Shown here in pieces: positions 39,251-50,483 of a stretch of 64,000 nt of DNA. How positions within the stretch are numbered: position 1 is the first letter of the stretch; every line of letters begins with the position of its first letter. Below the pieces are notes generated by a model. That model ran no database searches. It saw only the letters and a program-made list of their open reading frames with translations, and was not told the DNA's origin. This stretch comes from Rhea pennata (Eukaryota; Chordata; Aves; Rheiformes; Rheidae): assembly GCF_028389875.1 (NCBI RefSeq), contig NC_084672.1, forward strand, positions 434,001 through 498,000, given 5' to 3'. The position numbers and the translations under genes were made by a program.

Positions 39251-41395
39251 GCGCCCCCCGCCCAGCGCCCCCGGACCCCCGCGCCGAGGGCTGAGCGCCC
39301 CCTGCCCGGCGCCCGCGGCCCCCAGCGCCGAGGGCTGAGCGCCCCCCCGCCCGGAGCCCCCGGACCCCCGCGCCGAGGGCTGAGCGCCCCCCACCCAGCG
39401 CCCCCGGACCCCCGCGCCGAGGGCTGAGCGCCCCCCCGCCCGGAGCCCCCGGACCCCCCGCGCCGAGGGCTGAACGCCCCCTGCCCGGCGCCCGCGGCCC
39501 CCAGCGCCGAGGGCTGAGCGCCCCCCGCCCGGAGCCCCCGGACCCCCGCGCCGAGGGCTGAGCGCCCCCCACCCAGCGCCCCCGGACCCCCGCGCCGAGG
39601 GCTGAGCGCCCCCCGCCCGGAGCCCGCGGACCCCCGCGCCGAGGGCTGAGCGCCCCCCGCCCGGAGCCCCGGGAGCCCCCGGAGCCCCGCGCCGAGGGCT
39701 GAGCGCCCCCCCGCCCGGAGCCCCCGGACCCCCGCGCCGAGGGCTGAGCGCCCCCCACCCAGCGCCCCCGGACCCCCGCGCCGAGGGCTGAGCGCCCCCC
39801 CGCCCGGAGCCCCCGGACCCCCCGCGCCGAGGGCTGAACGCCCCCTGCCCGGCGCCCGCGGCCCCCAGCGCCGAGGGCTGAGCGCCCCCCGCCCGGAGCC
39901 CCCGGACCCCCGCGCCGAGGGCTGAGCGCCCCCCACCCAGCGCCCCCGGACCCCCGCGCCGAGGGCTGAGCGCCCCCCGCCCGGAGCCCGCGGACCCCCG
40001 CGCCGAGGGCTGAGCGCCCCCCGCCCGGAGCCCCGGGAGCCCCCGGAGCCCCGCGCCGAGGGCTGAGCGCCCCCCGCCCGGAGCCCCCGGAGCCCCGCGC
40101 CGAGGGCTGAGCGCCCCCCGCCCGGAGCCCGCGGACCCCCGCGCCGAGGGCTGAGCGCCCCCCGCCCGGAGCCCCCGGAGCCCCGCGCCGAGGGCTGAGC
40201 GCCCCCCGCCCGGAGCCCGCGGACCCCCGCGCCGAGGGCTGAGCGCCCCCCGCCCGGAGCCCCCGGACCCCCGCGCCGAGGGCTGAGCGCCCCCCGCCCG
40301 GAGCCCCCGGACCCCCGCGCCGAGGGCTGAGCGCCCCCCGCCCGGAGCCCGCGGACCCCCGCGCCGAGGGCTGAGCGCCCCCCGCCCGGCGCCCGCGGAC
40401 CCCCGCGCCGAGGGCTGAGCGCCCCCCCGCCCGGAGCCCCCGGACCCCCCGCGCCGAGGGCTGAACGCCCCCTGCCCGGCGCCCGCGGCCCCCAGCGCCG
40501 AGGGCTGAGCGCCCCCCGCCCGGAGCCCCCGGACCCCCGCGCCGAGGGCTGAGCGCCCCCCACCCAGCGCCCCCGGACCCCCGCGCCGAGGGCTGAGCGC
40601 CCCCCGCCCGGAGCCCCCGGACCCCCGCGCCGAGGGCTGAGCGCCCCCCGCCCGGAGCCCGCGGCCCCCAGCGCCGAGGGCTGAGCGCCCCCCGCCCGGA
40701 GCCCCCGGACCCCCGCGCCGAGGGCTGAGCGCCCCCCGCCCAGCGCCCCCGGACCCATGCGCCGAGGGCTGAGCGCCCCCCGCCCGGAGCCCCCGGACCC
40801 ATGCGCCGAGGGCTGAGCGCCCCCCGCCCGGAGCCCGCGGACCCCCGCGCCGAGGGCTGAGCGCCCCCCGCCCGGAGCCCGCGGACCCCCGCGCCGAGGG
40901 CTGAGCGCCCCCCGCCCGGAGCCCGCGGACCCCCGCGCCGAGGGCTGAGCGCCCCCCGCCCGGAGCCCCCGGACCCATGCGCCGAGGGCTGAGCGCCCCC
41001 CGCCCGGAGCCCGCGGACCCCCGCGCCGAGGGCTGAGCGCCCCCCCGCCCGGAGCCCCCGGACCCCCGCGCCGAGGGCTGAGCGCCCCCCGCCCGGAGCC
41101 CCCGGAGCCCCGCGCCGAGGGCTGAGCGCCCCCCGCCCGGAGCCCCCGGACCCCCGCGCCGAGGGCTGAGCGCCCCCCGCCCGGAGCCCGCGGACCCCCG
41201 CACCGAGGGCTGAGCGCCCCCCGCCCGGAGCCCCCGGAGCCCCGCGCCGAGGGCTGAGCGCCCCCCGCCCGGAGCCCCCGGACCCCCGCGCCGAGGGCTG
41301 AGCGCCCCCCGCCCGGAGCCCGCGGACCCCCGCACCGAGGGCTGAGCGCCCCCCGCCCGGAGCCCGCGGACCTCCGCGCCGAGGGCTGAGCGCCT
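39207..41395 (+). repeat. 44-bp minisatellite overlapping the SHISA-like stop codon, nearly 50 copies
   Basis: Unit: GCGCCCCCCGCCCGGAGC + CCCCGGACCCCCGCGCCGAGGGCTGA. Successive GAGGGCTGA words at 39242, 39286 and 39330 give a 44-bp period; some copies are a few bases longer or shorter. Variants include CCCAGCGCCC, GCGGCCCCCAGCG and ACCCATGCG. The first unit is the end of the coding sequence, so nearly every unit carries the same CCGAGGGCTGA stop-codon context. A block marked by TGAACGCCCCCTGCC recurs at 39471, 39835 and 40462, showing higher-order duplication. Confidence 0.95.
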
Positions 41396-41620
41396 GTGCG
41401 GAGGGCAGCGCCGGACCCCGCCGCTCCCGCCGTGCCGAGTCGCAGCGATAAAGGCAGCGCAGCCCCCTCCGCTCTGCTCTGTCCTTGCGTCGGGGGCACC
41501 GGGCAGGGCAGGGACGGGGGAACCTGCCCCCACCCCGGGAGGGCTCGGGGGTCCGGGGCCGGCAGCAGGGGCCGGCAGCCTGCGGGTCCCAGCAGAATGC
41601 CTGCTCGTAGGGGCGTGGAA
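41396..41620 (+). other. Probable 3' end of the SHISA-like gene
   Basis: Unique sequence after the array. A GATAAA hexamer at 41447-41452, followed by a T/G-rich patch (CTCTGCTCTGTCCTTGCGTC), is a possible weak poly(A) signal. If so, the whole minisatellite is in the 3' UTR. Confidence 0.4.
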
Positions 41621-42010
41621 GGATCGTGGGGGGCAATGGGGCGCCCATGGGAGAACACGGGGGGGCAATAGGGCCACCTGCAGGATCACACGGTGGTGCA
41701 GTGAGGGCACACGGGATGCAATGGAGGGCAACGGGAGCGCACAGGGATGAAAGGGGGGCACCCCTTGGTGAATATGGGATTGCAGGGGGGACACCCAGGG
41801 TTGCACATTGGGGTGCAATGGGGGCACTAAGGGGCCCACCCGGGGGTGCAGTGCAGCACCCATGGCTGCCCCGTGGCATGCGATGGGGACACCCATGGGC
41901 GCACCTGGGGGTGCAGTGGGGGCACCCACAGCTGTCCTATGGGGTGCAGTGGGGGCACCCATGGCTGCCCCAAGGGGTGCAGTGCGGGCAGCCCTGGGCG
42001 CACCCGGGCT
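41620..42010 (+). repeat. Degenerate GGGGTGCAGTGGGGGCACCC repeat
   Basis: Imperfect copies of GGGGTGCAGTG-GGGGCACCC-ATGGCTGCCCC, around 30-40 bp per unit. Order is clearest at 41,850-41,990 and the tract is more decayed toward 41,630. It ends at the UNC45A CpG island. Confidence 0.75.
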
Positions 42011-42039
42011 GCAGCCGCATCGCCCGCTCCCCGGCTCCC

Positions 42040-42203
42040 CGGCTCCGCGCACGCGCGCTGCGGCCGGGGCTAAGGCGCCCCCTGGGGGCGCGCGGCGGCT
42101 CTGCAGGAGCCCGCCCCGCCCCCGCGGGGCCTCGTCACGTGACGCTGGCGGTGGCGTTCCGGGTTCCCCGGGCGATCGGCGGTGACGTCACGGGCTCGGC
42201 GCG
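42040..42203 (+). promoter_or_regulatory. UNC45A: UNC45A promoter with CLEAR-like E-box and CRE
   Basis: A short CpG-rich stretch before the start codon. It contains GTCACGTGAC (42134-42143), a perfect palindrome matching the TFEB/MiT CLEAR consensus, and TGACGTCA (42183-42190), a perfect cAMP-response/ATF element, 14 bases before the ATG. No TATA box is visible. Motif function is inferred. Confidence 0.6.
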
Positions 42204-45200
42204 ATGGAGGCGGCGGTGAGCGGGGCGCGGCGACGGCGACGGGCCCGGGACGCCGGGACGCCGGGGGGCCGGGACGCCGGGGGGCCGGGGCCGCACCGCG
42301 CCGCTGCGGGACGAGGGCCCATCCCGACGGCCCGCCCCGGGCCCCTCCCGCGGCCGGGCCCAGGCGCAGGTCCCGGCCGTTGGGGCCCCTCCCGCGGGTC
42401 TGGCCCGTCCCCAGTCCCGAGCACTTCGGGCGAGGGGTCCCGTCCCGGGGGCCTGTCCTGGGCCATCCCCGGTCGCTGGGGCCCGTCCCCGGGGCCGTGG
42501 GGGTCTGTCCTGGGAGCTGTCGTGGCCCCATGCCGGGGGCAGCTGGGGTGATGCAGCTTGTCCGGGGCCCATCCCTGGGGCAGTCTGGTGGGTCGTGGCC
42601 CGCGTAGCATGGATGGGTCAGGGCTGTGTCCCAGGGACCCCCTTAGCACCCGTGTGCTACCCCGGTGCTGGTCTCGCAGGTGACGGCGGGGCAGCTGCGC
42701 GAGCAGGGCAACGCGCTGTTTCAGGCGGGGGACCACGCCGCAGCCCTCGCCGCCTACACGCAGGCGCTGAGCCTCTGTGACGCCGAGTCGGAGCGAGCCG
42801 TGCTGCACCGCAACCGCGCTGCCTGTTACCTGAAGCTGGTGAGAGCGGGGGCGGGAGGGCGTCACCGTGCGCCCTGCAAGAACTGACCTGTCCAGGCCAG
42901 CCTGTCAGGGCGTGTTGCTGGCGCACTGTCCTGGCTGCTGCAGCCTCTGCCAGCCAGGCGCATGTGCGGGGAGCCCCCGTCAGTCCCTCTGCAGGGTGAT
43001 GTCCAGCGGGTGCTTATCTCCACTCTTTGGCCGCAGGGGGCCAACCAGGACCTTGCTGGTGTCAGAGCTGTCAGGAGGGCCCTGAGCCTGGTTGGCATGT
43101 TGCATTGGCTCCCTAGCTCAGTGCTGCATGGTACTGTCCTGTCCCTCCCTGCAAGACATGTAACTCTCTATGCCAGCTGGTAGCACAATAGAGTGACCAG
43201 GGTGGCCAAATGGCACATCTCCTTGAACTAATGCTGCAGAAACAGATATTTTCTAGAGCCCTTGGGACCCATCCTTCTTCCTGTGTTGGCCACCTGACAT
43301 GCTTCCTCTGCTCATCTCTTTTCCTGGCCTGTCTGATGCTGTCCCACTTCTCTGTGGGTTGTCCAAGCCTGGGCAGGACACTACTGTCCATGTCAAAGGT
43401 GCATAGATGCTCTGCATTGGGTCTATTCCCCAGACAGCTGCAGTGTCTCTAGTCTGCTAGCATGGAACCATCTCTGAAAGAAGTGGGAAGCATGGATGGA
43501 CAGGGAGCAACATCACAGTGGGCACTCAAAGGGCCTCGGGGGGGTAGGGGCATGTGGCTTCTCAGGAACCCTTGTGAAGTCTATGTTCCTGTGAAGAGCA
43601 AGATGCCATATCATACTGCTTCATTGTCCTCAGTGACTGGTTCCATCCTCAAACCACCATGGTCATTTCCCTACACTCTAAAGAGCCTGGTGCTGACTTT
43701 GCCCTCAAGCTGGGGTGAATGTGACCTGTATGTCTATCTCTGGGCAGTGGGGCAGGCCATTTCCTTCTCACTGTTTTTTTCTCTGTAGGAAGACTACGCT
43801 AAGGCAGAAGCTGATGCATCTAAAGGTACTGTCAGAGTATGGCTAGTAGGAGACTGGTCTCTGTGCGCTGCGTGCCTGTTGAGGCAGAGTGGAGCAGTCC
43901 AAGGGATCTGTGATACATCTCTTGCTTGTCTTGCTCAGCCATTGAAGCTGACGGACGGGACATGAAGGCACTGTTCCGCCGAAGCCAGGCGCTGCAGAAG
44001 CTGGGCCGTTTAGACCAGGCTATCAGTGACTTGCAGAGGTGTGTGAGCCTGGAGCCCAAGAACAAGGCCTTTCAGGAGGCGCTGCGCACCCTGGGGAGCA
44101 GCGTGCATGAGAAGGTGAGCCGGGAAGACTATCAGTAGGGCTGGCTGTGGGCTGCTGTTGTGAACTCCTGCAGGTGCAGTCTGTTCAGGGGAATGGTGAG
44201 GGCTGAGCTGCTGTTTCTGATCTCTTAGATGAAGACAATGTCCTGCACAGACTCTAAGGTGGACCAGATGTTTCAGATCTTACTGGATCCTGAAGAAAAG
44301 GATGCAGACAAGAAGCAAAAGGTCTGAACTCTAGGGAGCAGGGAGAGATGTTGCTTGAATTGAAGGCAAGGAGGAGAAGAATTACCCTTCCTGGCTCAAT
44401 GCTGCTGGCGGATCTGTGCTGCCCTGTGGTGGTAGAACATGCTCTGCAAGGGTTGGGTGTGGAAGGCGGGTGCTTGTGGCTGCCCTGGTGGTCTGGCAGG
44501 TTCCTGTGGGAGAGGTTACCTGCTCACAGTGGGCCACATTCTGCAGCTAACCTGCCCCAGTCAGTGGGTTGGTGCCCCAAACATGACTCTGCTCTCCTAG
44601 GCTGCGCAGAACCTGATTGTGCTGGCACGGGAGGAGGCCGGAGCAGAGAAAATATTCCAAAGTGATGGTGTGCGGCTGCTGACACGGCTCCTTGACACGG
44701 CCAAAGCTGACATGATGCTCGCAGCCCTGCGCACCCTGGTGGGGTTGTGCTCCGGGCATCGCTCCCGGGTAGGTCATGTCATAGTTTCTCTTGTATGATG
44801 GGGCCTGGCCCAGGGTGACTGGTATCTGGGCTGCTGTGAAGTGTCAGACAGGGGAGCGTGGCTGGCCTCTGCCTATGGCTCACTGCAGCCCAGCTGAGCA
44901 GTGGAGCCTTCAGCTGTCACCCCGCCAGGCCCAAGCTTGCGGGAGCCTTGTTGTGACATGGAACCACCTGGAGATGGTGCTGGGGAGTGCTAAGGCTTTC
45001 CTGAAGTCTCCAGCAGACAGCTGTGCTTGTGCTTGCAGACCATGGCCATCTTGTCGGAATTGGGTGCCCCTCGTCTCTCAGCAGTGCTAGGTGTGGAGCA
45101 TGAACAGGTGTCCCTGGCTGCCTGCAACCTGCTGCAGGTGATGTTTGATTCCCTGAAGGAAGGGATGCAGAAGGACTTCCGTGGAAAGGAGGATGCAGTG

Positions 45201-48200
45201 GTGCTGGGTGAGTGCTTGCCTGCCCCAGCTGGCTAATGTGGCAGTGGGGAGGTGCTGAGCTGTAGTGGGCTGTGGGTTCTTCTCCATCTGCCTGGCTTGA
45301 CGCTGCTCCCTGCTGCTGAGCCAAGGACTCAGATCCATGATTAATATAGCCTTGAGCTGGGAGCTGGGATCCCTGCTTATGGCAGCATCTCCTGCCAGCC
45401 TTGCTGTAATGCGGGTGAGGCCCCTGTGCAGTGCACTGACTACTGGGCACTGTTTCTCCTGGAAGATTCCTCCAAGGATCTGAAGCTGCTGATCAAGCAC
45501 CTCCTGGAGCTGCTAGCCCTGGAAGGGGCTTCAGCGCATGGACGGGACAATGCCCTCAACCTGCTCATCAAAGTGGTGCCCAGGAAGTCACCAAAAGAGA
45601 CCAATAACAGCCTGAGCCTCTGGGTGATTGATCAGGGTGAGTGAAGCACAGCCTGCAGTGTCCCACTAGGGTGTCTCAGCCCTCTGTTTCGGGGTGATAT
45701 GTGCCTTGGCTCTGCAGGTGCCAGGGTCCTGTGCACCCTCTTTTGCTCCTTACCACGGTGTCTGACCTGCATGTCCTCCTAGGCCTGAAGAAGATCCTGG
45801 AGGTGGGAAGCACAGTGTGTGGGGCTCAGGACAGCCTGCCCGTGACGGAGAACAGCCGAATGAGTGCATCTGTCCTGCTGAGCAAGCTCTACAGTGACCT
45901 GAAATGTGATGCTGAGAGGGAGAACTTCCACCACTTATGCGAGGAATATGTGAAGTGAGCCAGCACCTCCCTGGGGGCAGGAGGGGGCTTTGATTTTTCT
46001 GAAGCCAGCAGCCTTCTGAGTGCCCCAGGTGTGTGCTGCACACACCCTGCCTCTCCTGGAAGCAGCAGCACTTCTATCCCCAGGCCCTTTTGTGCTTAGC
46101 TATACGAATAGATGGGCAGACCCACCAGGGGCTTGCTGTGCTGGGGATCCAGCAGGGCAGGGCTGCCTGTGGCTGGAGGCAGTAGACAGGCTAAGCTTTT
46201 TCTCTTCTGGTGTTCTTCTCCTGCAGGAGCTGGTTTGAGGGGCATGAGCTGGCTGGAAAGCTGCGGGCCATACAGACAGTGTCATGCCTGCTGCAGGGCC
46301 CCTCAGAGGCTGGGAACAGGGTGCTGGAGCTGGAGGGGATCATGGATGGTGTGCTGTCTCTCTGCGCCTCTGTCTGTGAGGCCCATCAGCTGGTAGCTGT
46401 GGAGGCGCTGATCCACGCTGCCGACAAGGCCAAGCGTGCCTCCTTCATCACTGCCAACGGTGTCAGTCTACTCAAAGAGATATACAAGCACAGCGAGAGG
46501 GACAGCATCCGCATCCGTGCACTGGTGGTGAGTGCAATAGGAGCATGGCAGGACGGAGAGGAGTAGTTGTGCTTGGATGCTGGATGATGCTCTGTTGGGC
46601 TGTGACTGCAAGGTCCACAGGTCCACAGCACTGTCTCGTCCCTAGTGTGGGGCTGTCACAGGCACAGTGGTGTGGCTGTTCCTGCTCTAACACCCTGTTC
46701 TTGGCTGCAGGGTCTCTGCAAACTGGGGTCTGCCGGAGGCACCGACTTCAGCATGAAGCAGTTTGCTGAGGGCTCCACGATGAAATTGGCCAAGCAGTGC
46801 CGCAAGTGAGTGCTGCAGACAGCAGAGTCTGTCGGGGAGATTGGGGCAGGTGCCCTGCAGTGTGGCCTCACTGTGACCCTCTCCCAGATGGCTGTGTAAT
46901 GAGACGATTGATGCGGGCACAAGGCGCTGGGCTGTGGAGGGCCTGGCCTACCTCACTTTTGATGCAGATGTTAAGGAGGAGTTTGTGGAGGACAAGGCAG
47001 CAATGCAGGCCATGTTCCACCTGGCCAAGGTGAGTGTGGCAGGGCTGTAGCGAGGGACCACTGGTGAGCACAGTGGTACTGGGAAAATGTGCTCAAGTGC
47101 CCTTCTTGCTGGAAAGGGTTGGGAGGTCACACTGTGGGACTGTGACTGGTTGTGTGGAAGGACTGATGCCCCATGGTGCTGAGGAGGCTCAAGCCATTGC
47201 TTATCCTCTGTGTGTCATGGGTGTGATGAGTGTCCTATTATCCCCACAGTCGGAGGACAGGAGTGTGCTCTATGCAGTAGCCTCTACACTAGTGAACTGC
47301 ACCAACAGCTATGACCATGAGGAGCCAGACCCCCAAATGCTGGAGCTGGCCAAGTATGCCAAACAGCACATTCCAGAGCAGCACCCTAAGGTGAGGAGGG
47401 CATGGGTTGTTCTCAGGAGGTACCAGGGAGCCCTAACCTTGGAGGAGAGTGCATGGGTGGGACAGAGCCCAGTGTCCCAGGTAGGGATAGCGTGTTTGGA
47501 TGAACAGTCTGGGGGGCCTTCATCAGTGGGGTTGGAGGCCTTGCAGTGAGTGGCTACATGTTGGGTGTCAAGCAGCGGTGGCGAGTTGGGTTGTAAGTCT
47601 GAACTGAGCAGCGACCCTGTCTCTGGGGCAGGACAAGCCAGACTTTGTGAAGCGGCGGGTGCAGAAGCTGCTGGCAGCTGGTGTAGTGTCAGCTCTTGCC
47701 TGCATGGTGAAGAGTGAGAATCCAGCACTAACCAGCTCCTGCCGGGAGCTGATCTCCAGGTATGGCCATGCATGGCAGGCGATTGGTGGGGTGAGAGATG
47801 GGCTTTGAGGCTGGTGTTTTGCCTGCAAGCCTGGGTTTCTGTGGTGGCTGGATGGGGGAATACAAGCTTCTGGATGTAGAAAGGTGGTAGTCAAGAGCTG
47901 GTGCACTGCAAAGCAGCCTGGGCCTGATGCTGGTGTTCAGGTGGCACTGGGACCCACAGTCCCTGAGGGACAACTGTAGCAAATCCCTGACTCCAGCTAC
48001 TCCCGCATTGTCTATAGGGTGTTCCTGGCCCTGGTGGAGGAGGCGGAGGACCGTGGTGGTGTGGTTGCACAAGGAGGAGGCAAGGTGAGATGATAGACTG
48101 TGGTGCAATGCCCCACACAGAGGGGCGCAGGGAAGGGCTGGGGTTGCTGAGACTGGCTACCCATGGTACCAGTGGTCAGGGACTGTGACTGTGGTTTGGC

Positions 48201-49990
48201 TCCCTTGTATGTGAGACCTGGGAAAGCTGGGGCTGCTGTGACCTGGCTGCTGCATCTCTGCAGGCTCTCATTCCCCTGTCCCTGGAGGGCACTGAAGTGG
48301 GGCAGACCAAGGCTGCGCAGGCCCTGGCAAAGATCACCATCACGTCCAACCCTGAGATGGCGTTTCCTGGAGAACGGGTCAGTGCAGCCACTGTGGGCTG
48401 GGAGGGCAAGTCTGCCATGCAGAGGCCTGTTGTGGGGAGTCAGGGCAGTGTGTAGGGGTTTGCATGGGGACAGCAGCTAGGAAAGGACTAATGCAAGGGC
48501 TCATCACCCTTGTGTGCCCAAACTGCTGTTGGAGACTTGCTGAAGCTAGAGTGTGCGCCTGCTCCTGGAAGGCATCAGCCTGAGCAGGGCGAGCAGTGGC
48601 TACCCAGGCAGGAAGTGCCAAGGCTACTGTACACAAGACCCAGGAGACAGTGGGTTTCAGCTCTTCCTCCTTGCCTGTCTGGAAGGAGCTTGGCAACCCT
48701 GGAGTTAAAGGCCACAAGACTATTTAGCTGATAATTTGCACTGTTTGAACTTCCAGCGTGAGTTTGACTGGCCTTCTCTGGAGAGATGGAGCGACCTCCA
48801 CTGCTCATTTGCCTAGGGCCTGGTCGTGGGAAAGCCTCTGCCATATGCTGTGCTCAAAGTGTGCTCGCTCCCTGTGCGAGGACAAGATGCCTGGGCCCTG
48901 CCTTGTGGGCTGGGAATGGAGTCTCTGCCCCCTTGTTCAGGGTGTGAGCTCTGCATTGCTGCCTTCACAGATCTACGAGGTTGTCCGGCCCCTTGTAAGC
49001 CTTCTGCACCTTCAGCGCACAGGTCTGGAGAACTTTGAGGGTCTGATGGCATTAACCAACCTGGCCGGCATCAGCGAGAGGCTGCGGTAGGGGCTGTGAG
49101 GCTGCTGCAGCGCTGGGCTAGGTTGGGAAGGGAAAAGGGCCATGATCCTGCCTGGCTTGGAGGCGTGCTTTCCTGGCCAGTATGAATGGTGGGGGAACGC
49201 TGGAGTGGGGGTGCATATGTGTCTTGCTGCAGGCAGAAAATCCTGAAGGAGAAGGCTGTACCCATGATTGAGGGCTACATGTTTGAGGAGCACGAGCTGA
49301 TCAGGCTGGCTGCGACGGAGTGCATGTGCAACATGGCCATGAGCAAGGAGGTGAGGGCAAGACCAGCCTGGACTGTGCTGGGTGCCTGTGCTGGGCTCCC
49401 AGTGACTCTAGCACTCTTCTCACTGGTAGGTGCAGGAGCTGTTCCTGGCCGAGGGCAGTGACCGGCTGAAGCTGATGGTCTTGTACAGCGGGGAAGAGGA
49501 TGAGAAGCTGCGGCGTGCAGCCTCGGGGACCTTGGCCATGCTGACAGCGCTGCACCCCCCCATCTGCAAGAGGATCCCCCAGGTGGTGAGTGCCTGGCAG
49601 CAGGGGAGACCGTTTCTCTAGGGCAGAACAGGGCTCCCTGGGTAGAGGAGGAAGGGCTGGGAGGAGAGCAGGGGAGCTGGCTCTGCTGCCACTGCAGGCT
49701 CAGCCAGGCCTCGCTCTCCCCCTCGGCAGACAGCACACTGGCTAGAGATCCTGCAGGCCCTGCTCCTGAGCCCCAACATGGAGCTGCAGCACCGTGGGGC
49801 CGTGGTAGTGATGAACATGATGGCAGCGGAGCGAGAGGTGGCCGAGCAGCTCATCGCCAGCGAGATGCTGGAGATCCTCTCCGTGCTCGCCAAGGAAAAG
49901 GACAAGCCACGTGTAGCCCAGGCGGCCAAGGAGAGCCTGGCGCAGGCTCTGGCTTACGGCCTTATCAAGCCCAACCCCAACCAGGAGTGA
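42204..49990 (+). CDS. UNC45A: UNC45A myosin chaperone / Hsp90 co-chaperone (20 coding exons, 931 aa)
   Basis: UCS-family chaperone that helps non-muscle myosin fold and binds Hsp90. Coding exons: 42204-42215, 42680-42838, 43789-43825, 43939-44114, 44229-44321, 44601-44768, 45039-45207, 45466-45636, 45783-45954, 46227-46527, 46711-46805, 46888-47029, 47250-47390, 47632-47759, 48018-48084, 48264-48377, 48971-49086, 49233-49350, 49430-49585, 49730-49990. Residues ~5-120 form three TPRs ([31 protein letters not shown]). The central and UCS armadillo-like regions match mammals ([45 protein letters not shown]). Human UNC45A is 944 aa, with a longer N-terminus. The first exon codes only MEAA; I chose this ATG because GCG|GTGAGC follows in frame. 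The donor at 44321 (AAG|GTCTGA) is weak. Confidence 0.94.
42839..43788 (+). other. UNC45A: UNC45A intron (no gene seen)
   Basis: A 0.95-kb intron within the TPR region. It is less GC-rich than its surroundings and holds no recognised repeat or gene. Confidence 0.6.
48378..48970 (+). other. UNC45A: UNC45A intron (no gene seen)
   Basis: A 0.6-kb intron between CGG|GTCAGT and TTCACAG|ATC. Nothing recognised. Confidence 0.6.
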
Positions 49991-50348
49991 GGTCCTGGGC
50001 TCTGCTCTGGGACAGCCCTGCACATGCTGCTCTGGGCTTGTGCCCACCACGCTGCTCGGGGCTTGCTGGCACCCCTCGGTGCAGGACTCCCCACCGAGAG
50101 ACCACACGCTGTGGCCACGGCTGAGCTCAGCTCCCACGTCTGCATCGGGGCGAGGTCTGCCCGGGGCCCCTGACGCCTCCCCTGGGCCGGGCTGCTGAGG
50201 CCAGGGGAAGGTTGGGGCTTGCTGTCCGTCGGGGCTGTACGTGCACCGCCGTGTGCCTTAACCGGGGGTGGGGGGCAGGGAGGCGCGGGAGACCTGGGCG
50301 ACCTCGGTAACACGGGGCGGGTGGGTGGACAGAGCCCGGCGACACCGC

Positions 50349-50354
50349 ACTAAA
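50349..50354 (+). terminator. UNC45A: Possible UNC45A polyadenylation signal (ACTAAA)
   Basis: A non-canonical hexamer 360 bases after the stop and 130 bases before the RCCD1 start codon, followed by a TTGGTTCTGTGTGCG stretch. No AATAAA lies between the two genes. Confidence 0.35.
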
Positions 50355-50483
50355 GCTGCTCTCGAACCCGCTATGTTGGTTCTGTGTGCGCGTCGGCGCC
50401 GCCCCGCCGGGGCGGTCCCGGGGCGGTGCTGCCCGCCGGGGCGGTCCCGGGCCGCCCCATCCCGCTGCCGGAGCCGCCGCGCC

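Noticed and set aside
38963-42052. Minus-strand open frames of 861-1029 codons in three phases
   Set aside because: They run through the 44-bp array, whose minus strand has no stop in any phase. The translations are endless GAQPSARGSGGSGRG-type repeats with no start context, splice support or family.
41805-42219. Plus-strand frames upstream of UNC45A as an N-terminal extension
   Set aside because: They are translations of the degenerate GGTGCAGTGGGGGCACCC repeat and are not in a known UNC45A leader.
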